From NCBI RefSeq assembly GCF_003855395.1, contig NZ_CP034015.1:3482001-3546000 (forward strand): a DNA stretch of 64,000 nucleotides, written 5' to 3'. Origin of the DNA: Shewanella livingstonensis. GTDB lineage: Bacteria; Pseudomonadota; Gammaproteobacteria; Enterobacterales; Shewanellaceae. Every line of letters starts with the position of its first letter. Within the stretch, counting starts at the first letter, position 1. The translations under genes and the position numbers were made by a program. Below are positions 9,578-17,132 of this stretch, one piece after another. The notes beneath the pieces are model-generated. The model was given only the letters and a program-made list of their open reading frames with translations, did no database searches and had not been told where the DNA came from.

Positions 9578-9670
9578 AAAAGTGAACGACAATATCAAGG
9601 CTAAGTCGGAATATGATATCATTTAGCGCATTGAATACCCATCCAACTTATTTGATTTAGTGACAACACC

Positions 9671-10684
9671 ATGACCGAGATAACCACTCTAAGCCAGTTT
9701 CTGACGACCGCAAATACTCAATTCCAAATATACGATTTAGGTCGCCGAGTGCAACATATCGATATGTTAGCATTTCAGCAAATTGACTCTTTACGGGCGC
9801 CATATCCTTATCCGATTCAAGGCCATGCACAATTTGCTATCGTCTTTTGGCAACAAGAACAATTACCGTATATTTGGTTTGTAAAATTACCTTTAGATGA
9901 GCAAGGCCTTTTATCACCGGCACCGCGAACTCAATTTATTAAGATGATTTTAGAAGCTCTGGGTCGTAATCCAACTCAAGCATTAACCGATGAACAGCAA
10001 GAGCAATTAGCCAATCATCCTTTTAGCTTCAAACCTAATCAGCACAAACTGGCATTATTTAATGCCTTAGTTAGGCTCCAACTTGGCCAACCGGCCTCTA
10101 GCCAATATGAATTTGCCGCCCAGTATTTGTCTGGCCAGGCAGCACAAGACACATGGCCACAACTGGGTATCCAAGGTTTAGCTGACATTTGCATCCGTGC
10201 ACATCAATTTGGTCATCTAAATGACATTATTAATGCACTTGAACATGCTCCTATTGAAGTGCAAGCGGCACTTTGCCAATGCCTAGAACACATTAATATT
10301 GATAAGCGCCTTGCTGAGCATTTATTCAACCAATTACAACAAGCTGAACAACATATAAAAGTGATGTATTTAGCCGCATTAGCATCTGATGTTGACTACT
10401 GCAGGATGGCAATTAATCTGTTATATGACCAACAAAGTGTAGATAACAACACCTTGATTACTATTGCGGCACGTAACTGGTTAGCCTTAAAAGATGATGC
10501 CACTCGAAAACACTATTTAGAAGCGCTAGCAAAACAGCCGCAACACTTCTTTAATCAAGTATTTGCTGATATCGTGGCAATACCTAGCTTACGTCCGGGA
10601 TTATTAGCTGACTTAAGGCATCCAGACAGAAGCATTCAACTAGCGACCGCTATCGGCGGATTATTTAAGGCAACCAGCCTATGA
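9671..10684 (+). CDS. DUF3549 family protein
   Basis: A 337-residue soluble protein that I recognise as the DUF3549 family found beside yqcC in Shewanella and Vibrio; its function is unknown. It begins MTEITTLSQFLTTANTQFQI, with a conserved YDLGRRVQHIDMLAFQQID segment (about residues 20-39). The C-terminal two-thirds is alpha-helical and looks like repeated helices. No signal peptide or membrane segment is visible. The stop overlaps the start of the next gene by 4 bases (ATGA), indicating translational coupling with the DUF3301 gene. Confidence 0.85.
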   Translation: MTEITTLSQFLTTANTQFQIYDLGRRVQHIDMLAFQQIDSLRAPYPYPIQGHAQFAIVFWQQEQLPYIWFVKLPLDEQGLLSPAPRTQFIKMILEALGRNPTQALTDEQQEQLANHPFSFKPNQHKLALFNALVRLQLGQPASSQYEFAAQYLSGQAAQDTWPQLGIQGLADICIRAHQFGHLNDIINALEHAPIEVQAALCQCLEHINIDKRLAEHLFNQLQQAEQHIKVMYLAALASDVDYCRMAINLLYDQQSVDNNTLITIAARNWLALKDDATRKHYLEALAKQPQHFFNQVFADIVAIPSLRPGLLADLRHPDRSIQLATAIGGLFKATSL

Positions 10685-11067
10685 TGAGTGATTTTTTATT
10701 ATTTGTTGCGTTAATTGTTGTCGGCGCATTTTTTTGGCAGTTGAGGCAAATGGCCGAGCTTAGCCGTACTATCGTAGAGCAATCGTGTAAAAAACAGAAC
10801 GTACAACTGTTAGCCATTGCAATGGAGTCTGCCCGCCCAAGTATTGGCGGCAGTACAGGCATCTGCTGGAAAGCAACCTTCATGTTCGAATTTAGTACCG
10901 ATGGCTTAAACCAATACCGTGGACACATCATGATGCACGGGAATCGCGTGACAAAGATTGAATGGCCTATTTTTCCAGAACCAGATTGGATGGATGCTCC
11001 CACAGCCAGCGGTAAATTTGGTGGCTGTGGCAGTCACAAAAGTTGCGATTCAGGCAAATGTCACTAA
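10681..11067 (+). CDS. DUF3301 family membrane-anchored protein
   Basis: A 128-residue protein with one N-terminal hydrophobic segment (about residues 3-20, LLFVALIVVGAFFWQLRQM) and a soluble remainder, matching the DUF3301 family of unknown function. The C-terminal tail is rich in Gly, Cys and His (FGGCGSHKSCDSGKCH), which suggests metal binding but is not proof. Its ATG overlaps the DUF3549 stop; the second ATG at 10684 is an alternative start. A terminator follows at 11093. Confidence 0.85.
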   Translation: MMSDFLLFVALIVVGAFFWQLRQMAELSRTIVEQSCKKQNVQLLAIAMESARPSIGGSTGICWKATFMFEFSTDGLNQYRGHIMMHGNRVTKIEWPIFPEPDWMDAPTASGKFGGCGSHKSCDSGKCH

Positions 11068-11092
11068 GTTAATTGAGTGATATACCATTAAT

Positions 11093-11127
11093 AAAAAACG
11101 CTATGTTTATCAAAATAGCGTTTTTTT
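11093..11127. terminator. Bidirectional rho-independent terminator
   Basis: Stem AACGCTAT / ATAGCGTT flanked by an A-run on the left and seven T residues on the right. It lies 26 bases after the DUF3301 stop and downstream of the minus-strand gene ending at 11222, so it can serve both. Confidence 0.85.
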
Positions 11128-11221
11128 ATTTATACCAAACATAATCACTTTAGCAAAAAAATCGCGATACTAATTGAAGCCTCTATAACAATTAAAGCTA
11201 TTACCTATAATATCCAAGAGT

Positions 11222-11929
11222 TTATGCTTTTGGTTTCTCGATCATTTTATAATCGCTATAAGTCACGGTTTGAATGCTATCAAGTGATTTAAAAATTACC
11301 GCCGTACCACTAATCGTAGTTGAGATATGTGCTGGCATGACTAAGCCATCAAAAACATCAAAGCCAAATTCCAATTCAAACTTAGTCAGTGTCACTGAAA
11401 ATGCAGGGGTTAAATCATCAGTATTATTGATCGAAATTTTTCTTAACTGCTTAGACACTTTATCTAAATACAGCAAGCCGGCGAGAACTTTATTATCAAG
11501 TTCATCAATATTAGGGCTAAATTTAAACACGACACTGGTATCGTCCTCACCCACAAAGACTAATGTAGTTAAGTCAATTAATTCAGAAAAGACTAATTCA
11601 TGACTATTTTCATCTTTACCTTGTTTGAGCTCTTGTTGGTGTTGTTGATATTCTTCTAAGCGTTCTTTATCTGGTGTTTGACCATTTTCAGACACTAAGT
11701 TCCAGCGCTGCATTTTAGGCTGAGAAGCATCAAATTTTTCTATCCGAACGAGATCAAGCTTCTTCGTCTGTTGTGAATACTGCCAAAGCACATTTTCATC
11801 GTCGGTATTAGCGTTAATCTCGCTTAATGCCTGCTCAACCCAATGTTGCTCTTCTGGGGTTACCTCAGCGTTAACGTGATAACACACCGCAAATAGGCTT
11901 ATCGCCACAACTAATTTAAACCGGCTCAT
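11222..11929 (-). CDS. Exported protein of unknown function
   Basis: A 235-residue protein with a Sec signal peptide (MSRFKLVVAISLFAVCYHVNA, cleavage probable after the final Ala) followed by a mainly beta, charged domain. I do not recognise a family. The frame opens at 11956, but ATG 11929 is preceded by a strong AAGGAGAAAAC ribosome site and starts the signal peptide, so it is preferred. The mature part resembles periplasmic proteins with alternating beta strands (for example KKLDLVRIEKFDASQPKMQR). The gene stands alone, convergent with the DUF3549/DUF3301 pair. The CsrB-like RNA terminates about 120 bases upstream of it on the same strand. Confidence 0.75.
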   Translation of the reverse strand: MSRFKLVVAISLFAVCYHVNAEVTPEEQHWVEQALSEINANTDDENVLWQYSQQTKKLDLVRIEKFDASQPKMQRWNLVSENGQTPDKERLEEYQQHQQELKQGKDENSHELVFSELIDLTTLVFVGEDDTSVVFKFSPNIDELDNKVLAGLLYLDKVSKQLRKISINNTDDLTPAFSVTLTKFELEFGFDVFDGLVMPAHISTTISGTAVIFKSLDSIQTVTYSDYKMIEKPKA

Positions 11930-12039
11930 GTTTTCTCCTTGATAACACAACTCCAACTCATTGCTGTTGGACCATTTTACAATGTTAAATATAACAATTT
12001 GACAACATAATAACGATTAGTTCCGATGATGGTGAAAAA

Positions 12040-12481
12040 AAAGCAAAAGAAAGGCCGCGACAGTAACTGTCGCGGCCTCTTGATCTCTTGTTAAGCTTTC
12101 CAGCTATAAATGTGCTCCCTGCACCATCCATGCGTATCGCTTGCTTCCTGCTCTATCCTTGTTCAATCCTTGAATTTCCTTGTACAATTAAGTACTTTCC
12201 TTCTTACTCGATTATCCTTTTACCGAGCCTGCTCCATCCTGAGCGTGTCCTTATATCATCCATGAAATTTTTAACGTTTCCTGTCGCAAATCATTTGCGT
12301 AGCACCTTGCATCCATTGCACATTATCATCCTGATAATGTTATAAAACCCACTTAATCCGCTAATGCGTTCATTGAGCAAGTTATCGTTTCATCCTGAAA
12401 CTAAATAGCATCCATAACGTCCATATACTTATGGTCTTCCAAGACCTCTTTACTACCTTGTAATGTTCTCGTCCTGAGAAC
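12040..12481 (-). ncRNA. csrB: CsrB-family regulatory RNA sequestering CsrA
   Basis: About 440 bases without a credible gene carry some 22 GGA motifs on the minus strand. Many are displayed in hairpin loops: GTTCTC-AGGAC-GAGAAC at the proposed 5' end (12481-12465), GTTTC-AGGAT-GAAAC (near 12390), CATTATC-AGGAT-GATAATG (near 12330), GCTC-AGGATG-GAGC (near 12236), TTCAA-GGA-TTGAA (near 12166) and GTGC-AGGGA-GCAC (near 12115). This is the architecture of CsrB/CsrC RNAs, which bind many CsrA dimers and relieve CsrA repression of mRNAs. The 3' end is a strong terminator, and a sigma-70-like promoter and a UvrY-type palindrome lie upstream. The ends are inferred from these signals, not mapped. Confidence 0.88.
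12052..12078 (-). terminator. Terminator of the CsrB-like RNA
   Basis: A perfect 13-base inverted repeat (AGGCCGCGACAGT and its complement) with a single central base. On the minus strand it is followed by TTTCTTTTGCTTTTTTTT. The T-tract is only on that side, which fixes the direction of the RNA. Confidence 0.93.
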
Positions 12482-12486
12482 GAGAT

Positions 12487-12515
12487 AGATAATAAATCAT
12501 TTACCTCAACGTAAA
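12487..12515 (-). promoter_or_regulatory. Proposed promoter of the CsrB-like RNA
   Basis: On the minus strand TTTACG (12515-12510) and TTATCT (12492-12487) are separated by 17 bases. Initiation about six bases further on would start the RNA with the first GGA hairpin at 12481. The match to sigma-70 is moderate. Confidence 0.55.
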
Positions 12516-12636
12516 CAGGTACCTCTAAATGATTAAAATAGCGCCAAAACCATGCTAAACAAAATATCCAACAAAATCATGATTATAAATTTTCAAGAGC
12601 AATATCGACCATCAATTAGGTGATTCGTCTCACACA

Positions 12637-12660
12637 CTTTGTGAGATATATCTCACAAAG
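12637..12660. promoter_or_regulatory. UvrY/GacA-like palindrome upstream of csrB
   Basis: A perfect 24-base palindrome with the core TGTGAGATATATCTCACA. It lies about 155-180 bases upstream of the proposed RNA start. GacA/UvrY/SirA response regulators activate csrB genes through an 18-base inverted repeat of closely similar sequence, so this is a good candidate for the BarA-UvrY input. It could alternatively serve lrgAB or another regulator. Confidence 0.65.
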
Positions 12661-12776
12661 CAACAAGCTAAAAAGGAAGGTGCATAATTAACATAGGCAT
12701 TAAATAAACAACTTAAACGAACAAATGACACATCATGACTTAATATTATTATTTCACTTATCTCACTTAGTGCTAA

Positions 12777-13463
12777 TTAAAATAATAATGCGAATAAAGG
12801 TGCGGTAATAACCATGGCAATACCGGTAAAAATCATCGTTAAACTGGCGATAACACCCTCTTCTCGACCTATTTGATTAGCTTTCGCCGCTCCGGCGCCA
12901 TGTGCTGATGCTCCTAAAGAAATCCCCCTCGCCAAGCTACTTTTTATGTTAGCCGCTTTAAAGAGTGGATCACAAATTAGCATGCCCATAATACCAGTGA
13001 CCAAAACTAACATTGCGGTAAGTTCCGGTATGCCGCCAAATGCGCTTGTGGCTTCAATGGCAAACGGAGTTGATACCGATCTTACAATTAAGCTTTTAGA
13101 AAGCTCTGACGGCATATGAGTGAAATGAAGGATCAACCATGACGATCCCACTCCCAAACATAACCCCGCCAATACCCCTACGCTTATGGTTAATGGATAA
13201 CGCTTAATCAGTGCACGTTCCCGATAAATCGGCACCGCAAATGCGATAGTAGCAGGAGCAAGTAACGCTGGTAGCCAATGGGTAAATTGAAAATAGTCGG
13301 CCAATGGAATTTGAAATATGACGACCGTTAACAAGATAATCGTTGGCGCCATAATGATGGGAGCAAACCAAACACGTTGCCTGCGTAAGTAGAGTCTTTT
13401 ACTGAAATAATAGCCTGCCAATGTAAGTAATAAACACAAAGCGCCTAATAATGAACCATTCAT
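12777..13463 (-). CDS. lrgB: LrgB/CidB family membrane protein
   Basis: A 228-residue polytopic inner-membrane protein of the LrgB/CidB (YohK) family, which with LrgA/CidA is linked to murein hydrolase export, cell lysis control and pyruvate or glycolate transport in other organisms. Family signatures are visible: FAVPIYRERALIKRYPLTI, VSTPFAIEATSAFGGIPELT and GASAHGAGAAKANQIGREEG. Six or seven hydrophobic segments span the length and the size is normal. It follows lrgA by 16 bases on the same strand and is therefore cotranscribed. The physiological role in this organism is inferred only. Confidence 0.9.
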   Translation of the reverse strand: MNGSLLGALCLLLTLAGYYFSKRLYLRRQRVWFAPIIMAPTIILLTVVIFQIPLADYFQFTHWLPALLAPATIAFAVPIYRERALIKRYPLTISVGVLAGLCLGVGSSWLILHFTHMPSELSKSLIVRSVSTPFAIEATSAFGGIPELTAMLVLVTGIMGMLICDPLFKAANIKSSLARGISLGASAHGAGAAKANQIGREEGVIASLTMIFTGIAMVITAPLFALLF

Positions 13464-13479
13464 GATGACACCTATTATA

Positions 13480-13935
13480 TTAAATATTGAGCAGCGTAGT
13501 TCTAAGCTGTAAGCGCTGGGCTGTAATGCTGTTTAAACGCTGTTTACGTTCAAACTTAAATAACTTATCAACGATAAATGCTGTGCCTAATAACACGCTC
13601 GCACTCGCCAGCAACATACACACAATCAACTCTGCGCCATAGCTTTCAAGAATTAACTTATATTTGGTAATAGCGACAACCGGCGGAATGAAAAATAACA
13701 ATAAGTCACCAATTAACCATGCTGAACCTTGGTTGACAACTTTTTCTGGTATCCAATGGCAAGATAATAAGAGCAACAAAACACCTAATCCAATAACGCT
13801 GCCAGGAATGATTGAATGAACAGAATGAGCGGCCCACTGGCATAACCAAGCAAATAAGCACAGACCACTGACTTGGATAACTAAGGTTGTTTTGCATTTT
13901 ATAAAGGCGCTATGGGTATTGAATGAAGATAACAT
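13480..13935 (-). CDS. lrgA: LrgA/CidA family membrane protein
   Basis: A 151-residue protein with four hydrophobic segments, matching the CidA/LrgA (YohJ) holin-like family. The segment HSIIPGSVIGLGVLLLLLS and the charged LLFFIPPVVAITKY loop are characteristic. It is the first gene of a two-gene operon with lrgB. The divergent LysR gene begins about 100 bases away, so the shared intergenic region probably holds its operator. The N-terminal 20 residues before the first helix are longer than in some homologues; a later start cannot be excluded. Confidence 0.87.
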   Translation of the reverse strand: MLSSFNTHSAFIKCKTTLVIQVSGLCLFAWLCQWAAHSVHSIIPGSVIGLGVLLLLLSCHWIPEKVVNQGSAWLIGDLLLFFIPPVVAITKYKLILESYGAELIVCMLLASASVLLGTAFIVDKLFKFERKQRLNSITAQRLQLRTTLLNI

Positions 13936-14040
13936 TGGATTTCACACTGTGGTTTTTAGTTAATATGGACAGTTTACGCTTGCTTAATTGATAAAAAAAA
14001 TGAATATTAATGATTGATTGCATCACTTTTGGTTATAAAT

Positions 14041-14946
14041 ATGGATCTTAAAGCACTACACTATTTCATTGAGGTTGTTAACGCCGGTGGTTTTGCTAAA
14101 GCATGCCACTCGGCATTTGTTACTCAACCAGCACTGTCAAAGGCGATACGCTTGTTAGAAGAAGAGCTAGATATGGTGTTGCTAGAGCGCGGAAAACGTG
14201 GCTCTCAAATCCGCTTAACTGAAGCTGGTCAAGTAGTATATCGCCATGCGTCAGCGTTATTAGCCGGCCGTCAATTGATGATAACCGAGTTGAATAGTTT
14301 ACGTAATTTAAGCGGCGGTTCTCTTAAATTAGGCTTAGCCCCTTTAGGCAGCGCAGAGTTATTTGCCCCAGTGATTGCAAAATTTAGGCAATTACACCCT
14401 AACGTTGAACTGCAATTACTGGTTCGTGGTGGGATCGAACAAACAGTAGCCTTACATAAAGATGAGATAGAACTTGCGACAGGCATTATAGATTTCGATG
14501 ATGAGTTTGATGGTATTCGGGTTCGTAATGATTCAATGGTAGTCGTATTACCATCTGCCCATGTGTTAGCCAGCAAAAACATCCTCCAGTTGAGTGAGCT
14601 CGATAGTTTAGCCCAAGTAATGTTTGAACCCGAATATGCTCTATATGAGCTAGTACTCGAGGCTTGCGCGAAAGCAGGATGTAAACCGACAAATATCACT
14701 CGAGTCAGTCATGCTGATTTTGGTATCGCCCTGGTCGCTGCAGGCACTGGGGTAATGATACTGCCTAAAATTATTGCCGAACGATACCGGGTCGATGCTG
14801 TTGTTAATATTCCTTTAGCAAGTGAAGACTTACGCTGGGAGCTATCATTGTTCTGGCGTAAACAGAAACATTTATCGTTTGCAGCTCAAGCAATGATAAC
14901 GCTGATTAAGCAACATTTGAGTCAATTAGACGCTAATTTGAAATAG
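14041..14946 (+). CDS. LysR family regulator, probable regulator of lrgAB
   Basis: A LysR-type activator of 301 residues: an N-terminal winged helix-turn-helix (MDLKALHYFIEVVNAGGFAK onward, with TQPALSKAIRLLEEELDMVL as recognition region) and a periplasmic-binding-like effector domain from about residue 90. The frame is open from 14014, but the family start MDLKALHYF corresponds to ATG 14041, which is preferred although no strong ribosome site precedes either. It is divergent from lrgAB, the usual arrangement for a LysR regulator and its target (compare cidR/cidAB). The effector is unknown. Confidence 0.85.
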   Translation: MDLKALHYFIEVVNAGGFAKACHSAFVTQPALSKAIRLLEEELDMVLLERGKRGSQIRLTEAGQVVYRHASALLAGRQLMITELNSLRNLSGGSLKLGLAPLGSAELFAPVIAKFRQLHPNVELQLLVRGGIEQTVALHKDEIELATGIIDFDDEFDGIRVRNDSMVVVLPSAHVLASKNILQLSELDSLAQVMFEPEYALYELVLEACAKAGCKPTNITRVSHADFGIALVAAGTGVMILPKIIAERYRVDAVVNIPLASEDLRWELSLFWRKQKHLSFAAQAMITLIKQHLSQLDANLK

Positions 14947-14979
14947 AGATAACCCACACAGTGTCAATTAAGCGGAGAT

Positions 14980-15360
14980 TGTTTGAGGGTGTAACAGATT
15001 CTGTGTAACTGCAATTTAGTTAATATGCTTCACAATTCTGTCTTCGAATTCAATAATAAATCGATTCATCGCAGTACGCCAGTTTCGAATAGGCATGGTC
15101 CATTTTTTACTGGCTTCTTTTATAGCAAGGTAAACCATTTTTTTAGCCGAGTCATCATTTGGGAATACCTTACGCTTTTTCAACGCTCGTCTAATCACAC
15201 TGTTTAATGACTCAATGGCATTGGTTGTGTAGATAGCCTTACGAATATCCTGAGGGTAGTTAAAAAACGTATTTAAGTTATGCCAATGATTATGCCATGA
15301 CTTGCTGATTTGAGGGTATTGGCCATCCCAGATATCGCTGAAACGATCGTAAGGAGACTT
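14980..15360 (-). pseudogene. IS256-family transposase remnant, C-terminal part only
   Basis: On the minus strand a frame from 15360 to the stop at 15016 encodes about 114 residues starting SPYDRFSDIWDGQYPQIS and containing AIYTTNAIESLNSVIRRALK and ending FIIEFEDRIVKHIN. This is the C-terminal end of an IS256-family mutator transposase. A TAA directly precedes it in frame, so the first two-thirds are gone. Left of the stop, GAGGGTGTAACAGATTCTG (from about 14985) resembles the terminal inverted repeat of these elements. The opposite end is missing. The 5' break is a direct fusion to an integrase remnant. Confidence 0.85.
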
Positions 15361-15462
15361 TTACGTCAAAGGGAAAGCCCTTGTCGCGTAAATATTTGGC
15401 TAAACAGATATGCGTGAAGTATACGTTGTTGGATGCTCAGCTCATGTAAAAAGCGGATACAT
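15345..15462 (-). pseudogene. N-terminal remnant of a second tyrosine integrase
   Basis: On the minus strand ATG 15462 begins MYPLF, and after a frameshift and stops the segment CLAKYLRDKGFPFDVKVSL appears. It aligns with residues 15-34 of the intact integrase at 17133-18533 (VLPAYLRDKGFAADIKVSLL). The bases before the ATG also match those before the intact gene (GACTCAGACAATGTA against GACTGAGACATATGTA). The remnant stops where the IS256 fragment begins. It therefore marks an older, related element inserted in the same orientation next to an att site. Confidence 0.75.
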
Positions 15463-15505
15463 TGTCTGAGTCAATCCTTATAGAGAGCCCCTCAAACGCC
15501 AAAAA

Positions 15506-15564
15506 CAAAAAAAGCCGTTGATAATCAACGGCTTTTCTCGTATTTAATGTGGCGGATGGATAGG
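15506..15564 (-). repeat. Duplicated tRNA-Ser 3' end and terminator (att site, left copy)
   Basis: AATGTGGCGGATGGATAGG at 15546 repeats, with one difference, AATGTGGCGGAGGGATAGG at 18628, which is the 3' end of tRNA-Ser. The neighbouring hairpin AGCCGTTGAT-ATCAACGGCT at 15513 matches the hairpin that follows the tRNA at 18595. The two copies are in the same orientation and bound the segment carrying the integrase, as expected for attL/attR of an element integrated at a tRNA 3' end. Confidence 0.8.
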
Positions 15565-15817
15565 TTATTTTTTATGAGAAGGAACCAAAGCAATCAGCCA
15601 CAAAATAAAACTAAAATTCATTATAATCAATTACTAATCGAAAAGTCACATCTCAAATAGTGAACATTCGTAGTCGATATATGACATTTAAATATTTATC
15701 GAATAGATTGTCAATGATAAACGTCATGCATAAAGGCGCATATTAGATAGGCACTTTCGTTGCAGTATAAAACAGTAAAATCGACTAGAGAGCATACGTG
15801 CTTTTTGATGCAACTTG

Positions 15818-16240
15818 TTAGCTGTTTTGCTCAATCGCTTTAATTAAATTATCTGGATCATTAGTTCCCAAACTAACTGTTGTGCCATTTTTCAGTTTTA
15901 ATTCAACAGCTGTTAAGCCTGATACATTATATAGCCAGCCTGTTGATATTAAACGGATACCTAAACCGCAATACCATTTAGTTCTTACGACTCTAGCTGA
16001 TTCTATTTGCGAAAGCTCAAGTGACTTATTCCAAAATCCAGGGCCAAAAAACCAACTAATTTTCCCTTCTTTTAACTTAATTGTTAGTGAGGAAAATAGG
16101 ATTGCCACTAAAACTACAATGACATAAGCAAACTCGATTGGTTCATTGGGCTTAGTTATGGATGCAAAAACCAAAATTAGGAATACAACCCCCAGAATTG
16201 AAAGCATCGCGATACCTAATTGAGTATTCTTATACTCCAT
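15818..16240 (-). CDS. Hypothetical membrane protein, island cargo
   Basis: A 140-residue protein with two N-terminal hydrophobic segments (about residues 8-28 and 36-54) followed by a soluble domain with alternating strands (KISWFFGPGFWNKSLELSQI, VELKLKNGTTVSLGTNDPDN). This organisation resembles small bacterial PH-like membrane proteins, but I do not recognise a named family. AAGGAGTACATC precedes ATG 16240, a strong ribosome site. An attC-like hairpin lies just upstream of the gene and a CTAACAAGTTGC sequence follows it, suggesting it was once an integron gene cassette. It lies inside the tRNA-Ser island. Confidence 0.65.
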   Translation of the reverse strand: MEYKNTQLGIAMLSILGVVFLILVFASITKPNEPIEFAYVIVVLVAILFSSLTIKLKEGKISWFFGPGFWNKSLELSQIESARVVRTKWYCGLGIRLISTGWLYNVSGLTAVELKLKNGTTVSLGTNDPDNLIKAIEQNS

Positions 16241-16256
16241 GATGTACTCCTTTTCA

Positions 16257-16312
16257 GTTAACGCTTATTGAACGGCCAAATAAATTTAATGTCGGCCGTT
16301 TAAGTTATTGAT
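16257..16312 (-). other. Integron attC-like site
   Basis: On the minus strand: ATAAC-TTAAACGGCC, a 16-base spacer, then GGCCGTT-CAA-TAAG-CGTTAAC. The arms AACGGCC/GGCCGTT and CTTA/TAAG pair with three unpaired bases between them, and the outer TAAC and GTTA form core-like ends. An imperfect hairpin with extrahelical bases and RYYYAAC/GTTRRRY-like ends is the design of attC. The right core is not a perfect consensus match. Confidence 0.5.
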
Positions 16313-16437
16313 TAATATCATCCTACATTTGCTATCTTATTGCAGTAAAGCAAATAATTGTGCCTAACAGACAAAATCAACAAAATCATTAAGTTACTAC
16401 TTTTTATTTTTAAAGTGATTCAACTAAAGAACGATTT

Positions 16438-16623
16438 TTAATCGATTTTTAGCTTAAATCGATGAAACACCATTATAACTGTACATAAAATCAGTACGTA
16501 CCATATAAAAGTGTCAATGCTGATTTTGTCTTTTACGCTTTTGATTTTCACATGCGTAGCATGCGGCTTTGGGGTTAAGGGGTTTCCCCTTGCCCGAGCT
16601 TGTATCCGACCTTTTTGGAACAA
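16438..16623 (-). CDS. Possible 61-residue protein in island
   Basis: Begins MFQKGRIQARARGNPLTPKP and ends with one hydrophobic segment (IDTFIWYVLILCTVIMVF). The first half resembles small uncharacterised frames that I recall from mobile DNA of marine gammaproteobacteria, but such frames may be non-coding repeats. The proposed ATG lies inside a long hairpin (16598-16639) and has no clear ribosome site. Doubtful. Confidence 0.25.
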   Translation of the reverse strand: MFQKGRIQARARGNPLTPKPHATHVKIKSVKDKISIDTFIWYVLILCTVIMVFHRFKLKID

Positions 16624-16639
16624 AAAGTGGGATACAAGC
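16598..16639. repeat. Long inverted repeat, about 20-base arms
   Basis: Arm GCTTGTATCCGACCTTTTTG and its near-complement CAAAAAGTGGGATACAAGC are separated by GAA, with two or three mismatches or bulges. No T-tract follows on either side, so it is not a typical terminator. It may be a repeat element of the island. Confidence 0.7.
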
Positions 16640-16668
16640 GTACCGGGTTACGTACTAGCCCCACTTAT

Positions 16669-16923
16669 TTAGTGGGCTGCTTTGGCTTCGCACTCACTGA
16701 GTGTGAAACGGTTTAAATTGCATTCTTTAAGTGAACAGTTACGTGAAATGAGCGTGAAATTAACGCGGGAAAAGTGAAAATTCGATTTCTCAGCAAGATT
16801 TATTATCGATTTACGCCCGTAAGATTTGATAAGTTCGTCTGAGAAATGATGTCGCGGGTACGTTTCATCATTTCTCAGGCTGGTTATTGGTTCTGTGAGA
16901 GCAAATTTGGCGTATAAAGTCAC
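16669..16923 (-). CDS. Possible 84-residue protein downstream of integrase
   Basis: A GTG-started frame (MTLYAKFALTEPITSLRNDE onward) between the integrase and the small cargo. It has no recognisable domain, no strong ribosome site and a base composition like the surrounding non-coding DNA. Between it and the integrase (16924-17132) I see an inverted repeat (ATACCGCT / AGCGGTAT near 17047-17074) and nothing else. It may be chance or a decayed excisionase-type gene; the sequence does not decide. Confidence 0.2.
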   Translation of the reverse strand: MTLYAKFALTEPITSLRNDETYPRHHFSDELIKSYGRKSIINLAEKSNFHFSRVNFTLISRNCSLKECNLNRFTLSECEAKAAH

Positions 16924-17132
16924 TCAGGATTGACTGACTGTTGTCATTTGCTCCATCCTACGGTGACCCATTAAGTCAAAAAAACGCTCATACAAATCAG
17001 TTTCCTCAATCCTACGGGCGAAAATTAGCACCAAAAGTATAAAAAGATACCGCTAGTGACCGACTAAGCGGTATGTCGTGCCTAATACCGCATCGGCAAG
17101 TGTTCCCCTTGACCCCTTTTCAATCAAACGCT

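Noticed and set aside
12088..12345. Plus-strand frame of 85 codons
   Set aside because: It is antisense to the CsrB-like RNA; its Ser/Pro/Leu-rich product comes from the GGA hairpins read backwards.
15361..15461. Plus-strand frame through the integrase remnant region (ETFTSKGKPLSRKYLAK)
   Set aside because: The minus-strand reading aligns with the intact integrase N-terminus, and that explains the segment better.
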